Origin: Melioribacteraceae bacterium
GTDB lineage: Bacteria; Bacteroidota; Ignavibacteria; Ignavibacteriales; Melioribacteraceae
NCBI GenBank assembly: GCA_027036655.1
Contig: JALWEC010000400.1
Coordinates: 1 to 7,936 of the forward strand
Length of the DNA stretch: 7,936 nt
Direction: 5' to 3'
The notes beneath the pieces are model-generated. The model saw only the letters and a list, made by a program, of their open reading frames with translations, did not search any database and had not been told where the DNA came from. Every line of letters starts with the position of its first letter. Positions within the stretch are counted from its first letter, which is position 1. Below, one piece after another: positions 1 to 6,167 of this stretch. A program made the position numbers and the translations under genes.

Positions 1-1413
1 GTCTAATGAAAAGCTGCTATCTTCGGGGAATACAATATCAGGAATTCCCGATACCACGGGCGCGTCATCTATATTACTAACTGATACTACAAATGTATCC
101 GATACGGAATACTCGCCGTCGTCGGCAAACACAACGACTGTATCGCTTCCGTAAAGATTTTCTTTTGAGTGAACAATTATTGAAGCTTGATTTAATTCGG
201 TTATTAAATTGTTTTCACTGCTTTGAATTATAAAAGTCAATTCGTCATTATCTAAATCATTGAAATTGAAATTCAAATTATGGATTAATGTAAAATCTCC
301 AAAGTCTTCATCCAAACCAAAATCGCTGATTGTATTTTGTACAAACGGCGGATCATTAACCGCTATTACGGAAATATTAGTTGTATCAACGCCAAAAGCA
401 AGACTGTCGTCTGTAGCGGTTAGTTCCATCTTAATGTTTAAGCCATTAAAATTAGCCGTTGCCTGTACGCTTAGGATGTGAGTAGTTTCATCTATTGCGA
501 CAATTAAACTATCGCTTTCTCCAAGCTTTAATCCGTGCGGAGTTCGTTTCAAAGGAACGGATGAAAATAATTTCTTCTTATTATGTTTATTTCCTATTAC
601 CGCAGATTCTCCTCCTTTCGACGAATCCGAAAGGAAATTATAACTCCAAGTTATCTCGCTTGTGTCGTTATCCACATCCGAAACGAATTGGTCAAGGTCT
701 AATGTAAAACTGCTATCTTCGGGGAATACAATATCCGGAATTCCCGATACCACGGGCGAATCGTTAATAGGTAAAATTGTAACAGTGAACGTATCGATTA
801 CCGTAAAGGATTCATCGCTTGCTGAAACTATGAGAGTATCAAGCCCAAACTTATTATCTTTGGATGATATTTTTATTCCGGCGCCAATTATTTCGCTTTG
901 AATGTTTGCGTCGCTTCCGGTAACTGAAAAACTAAGCGTATCGGAATCAATATCGCCGAATACCGAGTTCAAGTCCTGAACTATTACCATTTCGCCAAAA
1001 TCTTCCGTCAAGGTTTTATTCTCAATCTCATTTTGTACAACAGGCGGATCATTAACGCTGTTGACGGTAATGTTCAGCGTGTCGCTGTCGCTTGCCGAAC
1101 TATCGTCGGTAGCTGTAAAAGCCACAACGAATAAACCGCTGCTGTCGGCGCTTGCGGAAATCTCCGCTATATTTGTACTATTATCGATTGCAATAATCAA
1201 GTCGTCAACATCGAGACTGTAAACCGTTCTTCCCAATGAATCTTTGCTTTTTGTAAAAGAAGTCAGACTGTTCATTCCTTCTGCGGATATTATGTTTGCA
1301 GTAAAAGAAATACTTCCGGTGTCGGTATCAACATCCGTTACATAACTGTTTAACCTGAGAATAAAACTTTCATCCTCGTTGAAATTAATATCGGGAATTC
1401 CCGATAACACAGG
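1..1413 (-). repeat. Duplicated two-domain cadherin module (696-nt period)
   Basis: The long and short cadherin-like domains form a pair that is repeated: residues 1566-1784, then 1785-2016, then the start of a third pair at 2017. Nucleotides 1-62 match 697-758 at 59 of 62 positions, and attttgtac at 334 pairs with the same string at 1030, again 696 nt apart. The next pair upstream is offset by 657 nt. This shows growth of the gene by duplication of a two-domain block. Confidence 0.8.
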
Positions 1414-1704
1414 AGAATCGTTTATAGGGTAAACCTGAACGTTAACTAACGCAGTATCCGCCTCTCCTTCCGGATCAAAAACGTAGAAGGTCAATTGTTC
1501 GCTCCCAAAGAAATTTGTCGTTGCCGTTAATGTGGCGATGTTGGAGCTTGTGTTAATACTTGCCGAAATATTGGTTCCGTTAATAATGCTCCAGTTCAAA
1601 TCTTCGTCGGCGTCGCCTCCGTCAAATACAAAGTAATTCAAATTTATTGTAAGCGAAGAATCTTCATTAAATGCAAGATTACTTAAACCGCTGATAACCG
1701 GAGC
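1..1704 (-). repeat. Cadherin-like repeat array, at least six domains
   Basis: From residue 1469 to the window edge, domains start with a D-x-PV/PP motif at 1469, 1566, 1688, 1785, 1921 and 2017. Each has a following E-D-S/F-motif (NEDSS, NEDES, TEDFG, PEDSS, DEDFG, PEDSS). These fit the tandem cadherin-like (Cadherin_5/tandem-95) family with D-D/N-D-x linker motifs such as INDSPVV and VNDPPVV that bind calcium between domains. Two sub-types alternate: a long one starting SGIPDI (122-136 residues) and a short one starting VQN (96-97 residues). The array continues beyond the left edge. Confidence 0.85.
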
Positions 1705-4700
1705 GCTGTCGCCGATAAATACTTCGGTTTGATTATTATTGCTTTCATAATCCGTAGGTTGTGAATTAGTAACTTTAGCAATTATTTTTACAGGCGCAAA
1801 CGGCAGCGTAAAATTTACCGTTCCCGAAACGGCGGAATCGGCGGGAGAAACAGTAACCGAAGCGCCGTCAATATATAACATTCGTCCGGATACGGTTTCA
1901 TAATAAAATTGAACTATTCCGGTCGCCAAAAGCGTTCCGTTGTTATGAACCATTGCACTGAGATGAACTTCTTCGCCGTCTTCCGCATAAAAATCATCCG
2001 ATAGAATTGCCTCGGAATTAACAAGCGCTAAATCGGCGCTATAGCCGACTACAATCGCTTTGGAAATCGCATTATCAAGTTCGTTAATTTCCGAAATACC
2101 GTTGGCAAAATCTATTTCTGCCTTCGATACGTAAGTGGTCTCCGCCTGAGGAATCCAAAACTCACCGGCGTCCAAAACAATTTCCTCATTAATGTCTAAC
2201 GAGGGGACGGATACCGTTGAAGAATAATTGGTTCCCGCAACTGTAAATTTGACTTGCGTGGACGGAGAAGGTATATCTCCGTTATTTGTAGCCGTTACGC
2301 TAATTTGAACATTGTCTCCGACAGCCGGATTCGCAGGAGAATTAACCATAAACCCTTGTAAGAAAGTTAAGTTCGATCTCGGAGGCTGGACTGTGATTAC
2401 TTTACTAAATTCATTATTGCTCTCGTCGTTTTCAGAAATAGCATTGCCGTAATCGACAATCGCATTTAGAACTTTTATTCCTTCAGTAGTGAAAACGGCA
2501 GATAAGTTTACGATAGCGGATTGACCCGTCTGTAGCGAATTGACTTCGCCGGAAGCGATTTCAGCTCCGTTCGCAAAAAGTTTTACCGTAAATGGAGAAA
2601 CTACGTCAACGCCGCCAATATTCTGAATCCTCACGTTAAACGAATGCTCAACATTTACCAAAACCGAAGAATTAACAATTATATTTCGCACAACTAAATC
2701 CGGCTGTTGCGGAATAACAATTACTTCTTTTTGAGACGTATTGTTCAATTCACATATTTCGCTTATTTCATTAAAAGGATCGGCTTTGGCAAAAAGAAGG
2801 TGCCTTCCTTCGCCCGTAAAAGTTGTTATAAATTCAATATTTTCCGTTCCATTCACCGGTAAATTGGGAATGGTTACGTTATCGGTTAAAATACCGTCTT
2901 TCACAAAAATAATTTTAACATTGTGCAGGTCGGTCGTTCCTCGATTAAGAGCGTTAAAGCTAACGGTAACCAACTCGCCCGCCGTCGGGTTTGAATTGGA
3001 AACATTTATTTCTCCCAAAGCCACGTCGGGACCGGTTAACGGCACAACGTTAACTTCGATATTTGTATTGCCCGTTAAACGAAAATCGGTAACTTCTATA
3101 TACGGATTATATACTCCGACGTTTGGAGCAAGAATGTGTAATTTAAAATAGCCGTTTGAATTTGTAACCGTCGTATAATTTCTACCGTCAAAAGTGATAG
3201 TAACTTCTCCGCCTGCGACAGGCTGATTTCCGCCGAAAACTCCGTTATACATCGCGCGTCCGGTTATTTCAAACGGCGAGTATGCGAACGATTGAAGCGA
3301 TTGGGAAGTAACGCTGATTGTTCCGGTAATGGGAGCGTCTCCGACAAGCAACGGTCTGAGAGCGACATTATTCAATTCGTTACCTTCGGCAATTTGATTA
3401 TTTTCGTCTATTACCACGCGGATAGCGAAAAATCCCGATTCGTCAATAGCGGTTTCAAGCGAAACGTCCGTCTCTGTCCGGTGCGATAAAAACGAGATTG
3501 TTTTTTCGCCGATTAATTCATCGTCTTTATAAAACCGCACCGATATATCCTGCATATTAGCATCCGATTCGTTCTTAACCGTCGCCGTAATCGTAAACGG
3601 TCTGCTCGGTTCGGGGTTCTCATTGCTGAAAGATATTTCGCTTGATTTAACTACGCCGTCCGGTAATCCGCCAAGCACATCGGGCATATCCTGATAACTC
3701 AGCAATTCATTTTCGGTAGTCGCTGAATCGCCCGTTACGTCAATTACTCTGTATCTGACTTGATGACTGCTGCCGAGAGGCAATGTTGTGTAAAAATTAT
3801 ATAATTTACCGTCGCTGTAAACTGTGTCCTGAGGATCAACAGGCAGCATAACTTGTTCGCTTTCGCCGTTGGAAGTAAGCTCTCCGTCTCCGTCAAAATC
3901 CAATAATATTTTCGGGTAACCTTCGGCGGGAGCGTCGTTCGAAAGACTGTAATAATTAATCCGATATTCAAACAAAGTGGTTATATTTCCTTCGAGCGGA
4001 TAAACAGAAGCCGATTGGTAATTGTCTTCGCCCGTAAAAGAGAGAACAGGTTTATAATCCGGCTCGGTTTGGAATGAGAACTGATATTCCCGCTGCAGCG
4101 GAACTCCGTCAGCCCGGTCCTTTATTCCCGTTGTAAGAGTAACCGTTACGGTTTCCAAATAACCGTAGCTTGTTGCCGGAGTAAAAATTAAAGTGTCGTA
4201 ATTTCCTGTAAAACCGAACGCTCCCGAATGAACTCCGCTTGACGAACCAACGACAAGGAAGGAAGCGTTTGTAACGGAAGCCGAGTCGATAGGCATATCA
4301 AACCAAACTTTTATCTGCGAGTTCACGCTAATTGAATCGGCACCGGCGCTCGGATAAACGCTTACTACTTGCGGAGCCGGTCTGTTTCTGTAAACAGTTA
4401 CGTTTCCGCTGTTTGCATTAGCCGCGGCAATATCAAGATAGCCGTCTCCGTCAATATCGGCGGCTTTTAATCCCGAAGGAAAATCGCCGGCGGTTAAGTT
4501 TTTTACAAACGAAAAAGACGCCGTTCCCGAATTTGAAAAGAGCGACACATTGTCGTCCTCGCTGTTCGTACAAGCTATATCCAAATCGCCGTCTCCGTCA
4601 AAATCTCCAGCGGCTACGCCTCTCGGCGAATTTCCAGCCGTTACCGTGTTTGCCGCTGCAAACGTTCCGTCTCCGTTGCCGAGTAAAATAGATAAATTGG

Positions 4701-6108
4701 CGCTTCCGCTGTTGGCTATAATTAAATCAAGATGACTATCGTTATTTAAGTCGGCGGTTTCTATCCCGATAGGATTTACGCCGACCGCATAGTTAACCGC
4801 CGCCGCGAAAGAGAGATTCCCCGTTGATAGTAAAACGGAAAAATTATCGGAATCTTTATTTGTAACCGCAATATCGAGAGTTCCGTCTTCGTTAAAATCA
4901 CCGCAGATAACTTCATACGGTTTTGTTTCCGTAGTATATTCGTTATTTAAAGTAAATGAACCGGCGCCGTCGTTTGTAAATACGGAAACCGAACCGGCGT
5001 TCTCATTCGCGGTTACGGCGTCCATATCGCCGTCGTTATCCAAATCCGCAAGCGTAATTCCGCGCGGAGCGTCTCCCGAACTTACGCTAACCAAGCCCGT
5101 AAAACTGCCGCTTCCGTCGTTTTGGAATGCTTTAATTTTATCCTGCGCCGTCAGAGAAAGCAATAAATCATTATAGTCGTTCGCGTTTAACGGAGCCGAA
5201 GCTATTGCGTACGGAAATGTACTGTTTCCGGTTGAGTATGTCGTTTCCGAACCGAACGAGCCGTTTCCGTCGTTCATTCTTATTGAAAAGTTGTTGGATG
5301 AGAAATTCGCCGTACCGAAATCCGCTTTTTTATCTCCGTTAAAATCAGCCAGAGAAATTGAGAAACTTCCCGAGCCGACAGAGTAATTTTTGGAAACGGA
5401 TAATAAACCGGACGGATTTGCATCCGCGCCAATTGTAAATTGAAAACTGTATCCGTTCTGCAGCGACGCTCCGCTTGTACTCTCAATTCCGGTTGTCAGC
5501 GTTACGGTTATTTTTTCTCCGATGTTGTATCTATCTGTCGGAATAAATGTAACGGTTTTATTTGCAGCTGAAAGCGTTCCGGCTATTCTTCCGGTTATGC
5601 TTCCCGTTACAAAAACAGTTGTGTCCGCTACCGTGCCGCTCTGCAATGTTTCGTCAAATGTTATTTCTATTTGGGAGCTGTCCGTTACGGCAATGCTGTT
5701 TTTATTCGGATTTGTCGATACAACTTGTATTGCCGAAAGCGGCTCGGCGCTTACTTCATTTGAATAGCCGCTCTCATTTCCATCATCATCAACTGCTGTA
5801 ATTCTGTAATAGTAGATTATGCCGTTTGTTAAGCCGGTGTGCGTGTAGGTTGTGTCGAGTTTGTTTACGCCGGTGAGCAACGTTGCCGGGTTGGCACTCG
5901 TACCCCAGTAAATATTATACTTCTGCAAATCATGGTCGTTGTTTGCCGACCAAGTTAGAGTTATCCGTCCATTGCCGGCAAGTGCTGTTAAACTCTGCGG
6001 TGTTGAGATTAATGAGGATAAAGTTCCAATATCTGAAACTGTTTCTCCAGTTGTAGCAAAGTTTGCATTTATTGTACAAAAGAATAAAAAAAGAAATACT
6101 TGTTTCAC
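1..6108 (-). CDS. Giant secreted multidomain protein (FN3, Big_5, FG-GAP propeller, CARDB, cadherin-like repeats), C-terminus cut by window edge
   Basis: This is one open frame of 2,036 codons with no stop, running off the left edge. I translated it across the window and the frame agrees at both ends. The start is GTG at 6108-6106: GGAGG lies 6 nt upstream, an in-frame stop sits at 6124-6126, and a signal peptide follows at once. Domains by residue: signal peptide 1-18; fibronectin type III about 36-124; Big_5-like Ig 127-227; seven FG-GAP/VCBS repeats 240-576; second Big_5-like 578-682; unassigned domain 684-815 with an acidic loop; CARDB-like 821-922; carboxypeptidase-regulatory-like 926-1024; four CARDB-like domains 1026-1465; cadherin-like repeats from 1469 onward. 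No catalytic motif is visible. Families of this make-up are exported and often act in adhesion or polymer binding, but the ligand cannot be told. A T9SS sorting tail, as in the upstream neighbour, would be expected beyond the window; this is inference. The export and architecture calls are firm, the role is not. Confidence 0.95.
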   Translation of the reverse strand, partial: MKQVFLFLFFCTINANFATTGETVSDIGTLSSLISTPQSLTALAGNGRITLTWSANNDHDLQKYNIYWGTSANPATLLTGVNKLDTTYTHTGLTNGIIYYYRITAVDDDGNESGYSNEVSAEPLSAIQVVSTNPNKNSIAVTDSSQIEITFDETLQSGTVADTTVFVTGSITGRIAGTLSAANKTVTFIPTDRYNIGEKITVTLTTGIESTSGASLQNGYSFQFTIGADANPSGLLSVSKNYSVGSGSFSISLADFNGDKKADFGTANFSSNNFSIRMNDGNGSFGSETTYSTGNSTFPYAIASAPLNANDYNDLLLSLTAQDKIKAFQNDGSGSFTGLVSVSSGDAPRGITLADLDNDGDMDAVTANENAGSVSVFTNDGAGSFTLNNEYTTETKPYEVICGDFNEDGTLDIAVTNKDSDNFSVLLSTGNLSFAAAVNYAVGVNPIGIETADLNNDSHLDLIIANSGSANLSILLGNGDGTFAAANTVTAGNSPRGVAAGDFDGDGDLDIACTNSEDDNVSLFSNSGTASFSFVKNLTAGDFPSGLKAADIDGDGYLDIAAANANSGNVTVYRNRPAPQVVSVYPSAGADSISVNSQIKVWFDMPIDSASVTNASFLVVGSSSGVHSGAFGFTGNYDTLIFTPATSYGYLETVTVTLTTGIKDRADGVPLQREYQFSFQTEPDYKPVLSFTGEDNYQSASVYPLEGNITTLFEYRINYYSLSNDAPAEGYPKILLDFDGDGELTSNGESEQVMLPVDPQDTVYSDGKLYNFYTTLPLGSSHQVRYRVIDVTGDSATTENELLSYQDMPDVLGGLPDGVVKSSEISFSNENPEPSRPFTITATVKNESDANMQDISVRFYKDDELIGEKTISFLSHRTETDVSLETAIDESGFFAIRVVIDENNQIAEGNELNNVALRPLLVGDAPITGTISVTSQSLQSFAYSPFEITGRAMYNGVFGGNQPVAGGEVTITFDGRNYTTVTNSNGYFKLHILAPNVGVYNPYIEVTDFRLTGNTNIEVNVVPLTGPDVALGEINVSNSNPTAGELVTVSFNALNRGTTDLHNVKIIFVKDGILTDNVTIPNLPVNGTENIEFITTFTGEGRHLLFAKADPFNEISEICELNNTSQKEVIVIPQQPDLVVRNIIVNSSVLVNVEHSFNVRIQNIGGVDVVSPFTVKLFANGAEIASGEVNSLQTGQSAIVNLSAVFTTEGIKVLNAIVDYGNAISENDESNNEFSKVITVQPPRSNLTFLQGFMVNSPANPAVGDNVQISVTATNNGDIPSPSTQVKFTVAGTNYSSTVSVPSLDINEEIVLDAGEFWIPQAETTYVSKAEIDFANGISEINELDNAISKAIVVGYSADLALVNSEAILSDDFYAEDGEEVHLSAMVHNNGTLLATGIVQFYYETVSGRMLYIDGASVTVSPADSAVSGTVNFTLPFAPVKIIAKVTNSQPTDYESNNNQTEVFIGDSAPVISGLSNLAFNEDSSLTINLNYFVFDGGDADEDLNWSIINGTNISASINTSSNIATLTATTNFFGSEQLTFYVFDPEGEADTALVNVQVYPINDSPVLSGIPDINFNEDESFILRLNSYVTDVDTDTGSISFTANIISAEGMNSLTSFTKSKDSLGRTVYSLDVDDLIIAIDNSTNIAEISASADSSGLFVVAFTATDDSSASDSDTLNITVNSVNDPPVVQNEIENKTLTEDFGEMVIVQDLNSVFGDIDSDTLSFSVTGSDANIQSEIIGAGIKISSKDNKFGLDTLIVSASDESFTVIDTFTVTILPINDSPVVSGIPDIVFPEDSSFTLDLDQFVSDVDNDTSEITWSYNFLSDSSKGGESAVIGNKHNKKKLFSSVPLKRTPHGLKLGESDSLIVAIDETTHILSVQATANFNGLNIKMELTATDDSLAFGVDTTNISVIAVNDPPFVQNTISDFGLDEDFGDFTLIHNLNFNFNDLDNDELTFIIQSSENNLITELNQASIIVHSKENLYGSDTVVVFADDGEYSVSDTFVVSVSNIDDAPVVSGIPDIVFPEDSSFSLD
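1714..3033 (-). repeat. Array of four CARDB-like domains
   Basis: Four domains of about 100-115 residues follow one another. Their openings are GPDVALGEINVSNSNPTAGE (1026), QPDLVVRNIIVNSSVLVNVE (from about 1137), PRSNLTFLQGFMVNSPANPA (from about 1243) and SADLALVNSEAILSDDFYAE (1357). The first three close with ISEICELNN, ISENDESNN and ISEINELDN, the CARDB signature; the fourth closes with the weaker DYESNNN. These domains occur as stalk modules in archaeal and bacterial surface proteins. The fourth is the least typical. Confidence 0.8.
3037..3333 (-). other. Carboxypeptidase-regulatory-like domain
   Basis: Residues about 926-1024 include FEITGRAMYNGVFGGNQPVA, GGEVTITFDG and TTVTNSNGYFKLHILAP. 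The pattern of an introduced value (V.GG.V.I), a threonine strand and NSNGYF is that of the carboxypeptidase regulatory-like/SpaA-like beta-sandwich, common as a spacer in surface proteins. The call is by eye. Confidence 0.6.
3343..3648 (-). other. CARDB-like domain 1
   Basis: Residues about 821-922 begin KSSEISFSNENPEPSRPFTI and include VKNESDANMQDISVRFYKDD and VVIDENNQIAEGNELNN. The N-P..G/S..-T....V.N.G opening and the closing D..N.I.E..E.NN segment are the hallmarks of CARDB (cell adhesion related domain found in bacteria). It is separated from the other CARDB-like domains by the regulatory-like domain. Confidence 0.82.
3664..4059 (-). other. Unassigned beta-rich domain with acidic DxDxD loop
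   Basis: Residues about 684-815 start DYKPVLSFTGEDNYQSASVY and contain FEYRINYYS, GYPKILLDFDGDGEL, YNFYTTLPLGSSHQVRYR and VIDVTGDSATT. The DFDGDGELTSNGE loop at 737-749 looks able to bind calcium. The alternating hydrophobic pattern suggests an Ig-like or cohesin-like beta fold. I do not recognise a named family. It sits between the second Big_5-like domain and the first CARDB-like domain. Confidence 0.55.
4063..4377 (-). other. Big_5-like bacterial Ig domain, copy 2
   Basis: Residues about 578-682 begin PQVVSVYPSAGADSISVN and include IKVWFDMPIDS, LIFTPATSYG and VTVTLTTGIKDRADGVPLQ, ending FSFQTEP. The order of strands matches copy 1 at residues 127-227, including the shared TVTLTTGI segment. 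It closes the propeller section on its C-terminal side. Confidence 0.8.
4381..5391 (-). repeat. Seven FG-GAP/VCBS repeats, probable seven-bladed beta-propeller
   Basis: Residues about 240-576 hold seven repeats, each with an acidic loop: DFNGDKKAD at 255, LNANDYND at 307, DLDNDGDMD at 355, DFNEDGTLD at 404, DLNNDSHLD at 453, DFDGDGDLD at 502 and DIDGDGYLD at 551. The loop starts are 52, 48, 49, 49, 49 and 49 residues apart. Six loops match the DxDxDGxxD calcium-binding pattern of integrin-alpha-type propellers; the second has lost the first acidic residues and is one residue shorter. Each repeat also has a V.V..N.G.GSF-like strand. Seven regular repeats suggest a closed seven-bladed propeller. 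Such modules bind ligands or calcium in surface proteins; the ligand here is unknown. Confidence 0.88.
5428..5730 (-). other. Big_5-like bacterial Ig domain, copy 1
   Basis: Residues about 127-227 start IQVVSTNPNKNSIAV and include IEITFDETLQ, TVTFIPTDRY and ITVTLTTGI, ending in FQFTIG. This order (NP..N.I, I.ITF.E, V.F.P, V.L..GI.S..G..L) is typical of the Big_5 Ig-like family found in secreted proteins. A second copy follows the propeller, so the propeller is bracketed by two similar domains. Confidence 0.8.
5737..6003 (-). other. Fibronectin type III domain
   Basis: Residues about 36-124 begin TPQSLTALAGNGRITLTWSA and later show YNIYWGT, TYTHTGLTNG and YYYRITAVDDDGNES. The tryptophan of strand B, the tyrosines of strands C and F and the AVD-G-ES turn are the classic FN3 pattern. 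It is the first folded domain after the signal peptide. FN3 domains in secreted bacterial proteins mostly serve as spacers or binding modules. Confidence 0.88.
6055..6108 (-). other. Signal peptide of the giant protein
   Basis: The first 18 residues read VKQVFLFLFFCTINANFA (the V is read as formyl-Met at the GTG start). There is a lysine at position 2, a hydrophobic stretch FLFLFF, and a plausible signal peptidase I site after A-N-F-A, before TTG. The cysteine at 11 is inside the hydrophobic core and is not set in a good lipobox, so a lipoprotein is less likely. This supports Sec export to the periplasm as the first step of secretion. Confidence 0.8.
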
Positions 6109-6167
6109 TTTATTCCTCCAAAATCATTAACATAATAGGGTAGTTCAATATTTAAAATTCTTTTCTG
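6109..6167 (-). other. 59-bp spacer between the two genes, no clear terminator
   Basis: The spacer is AT-rich and carries the ribosome binding site of the downstream gene near its end. I see no GC-rich hairpin followed by a T-run, so no intrinsic terminator can be called. An AT-rich stretch with TTGAAC and TATTAT elements is present, but their spacing (about 6 nt) does not make a convincing promoter. Read-through from the upstream gene is therefore possible. Whether the genes form an operon cannot be settled from sequence. Confidence 0.6.
6115..6119 (-). promoter_or_regulatory. Ribosome binding site deciding the GTG start
   Basis: On the minus strand TGGAGG is followed by AATAAA and then GTG. 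The GGAGG core is 6 nt from the start codon, close to ideal spacing. With the in-frame stop 16 nt upstream of the GTG and the signal peptide directly after it, this fixes the unusual GTG start. No other in-frame start lies nearby. Confidence 0.85.

Noticed and set aside
260..901. Plus-strand open frames of 70-79 codons
   Set aside because: They lie antisense to the continuous minus-strand frame, which has coherent domains throughout. They have no ribosome binding site or recognisable protein pattern.
41..1405. The palindrome ggaattcc-like string seen at 41, 737 and 1394
   Set aside because: It is the codons for Gly-Ile-Pro in the repeated SGIPDI motif, so it is explained by domain duplication and is not a regulatory site.
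2741..3151. Plus-strand open frame of 136 codons
   Set aside because: It is antisense to the CARDB-like section and to the regulatory-like domain of the large gene. Its length fits chance in a stop-poor reverse frame.
3744..3971. Minus-strand open frame of 75 codons, and a similar one at 5280-5486
   Set aside because: Both are in a different frame inside the large gene and give sequences without domain character, while the main frame there encodes an Ig-like domain and FG-GAP repeats.
5522..6130. Three plus-strand open frames near the start of the large gene
   Set aside because: They are antisense to the signal peptide, FN3 and Big_5 regions, which are well supported on the minus strand.
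6110..6133. Tiny frame MLMILEE ending just before the GTG, as a possible leader peptide
   Set aside because: It has seven codons, contains the ribosome binding site of the large gene, and has no binding site of its own. Chance is the simpler explanation.
6109..6167. Promoter or terminator in the spacer
   Set aside because: The TTGAAC and TATTAT elements have wrong spacing, no Bacteroidetes-type TAnnTTTG is clear, and no hairpin with T-run is present.
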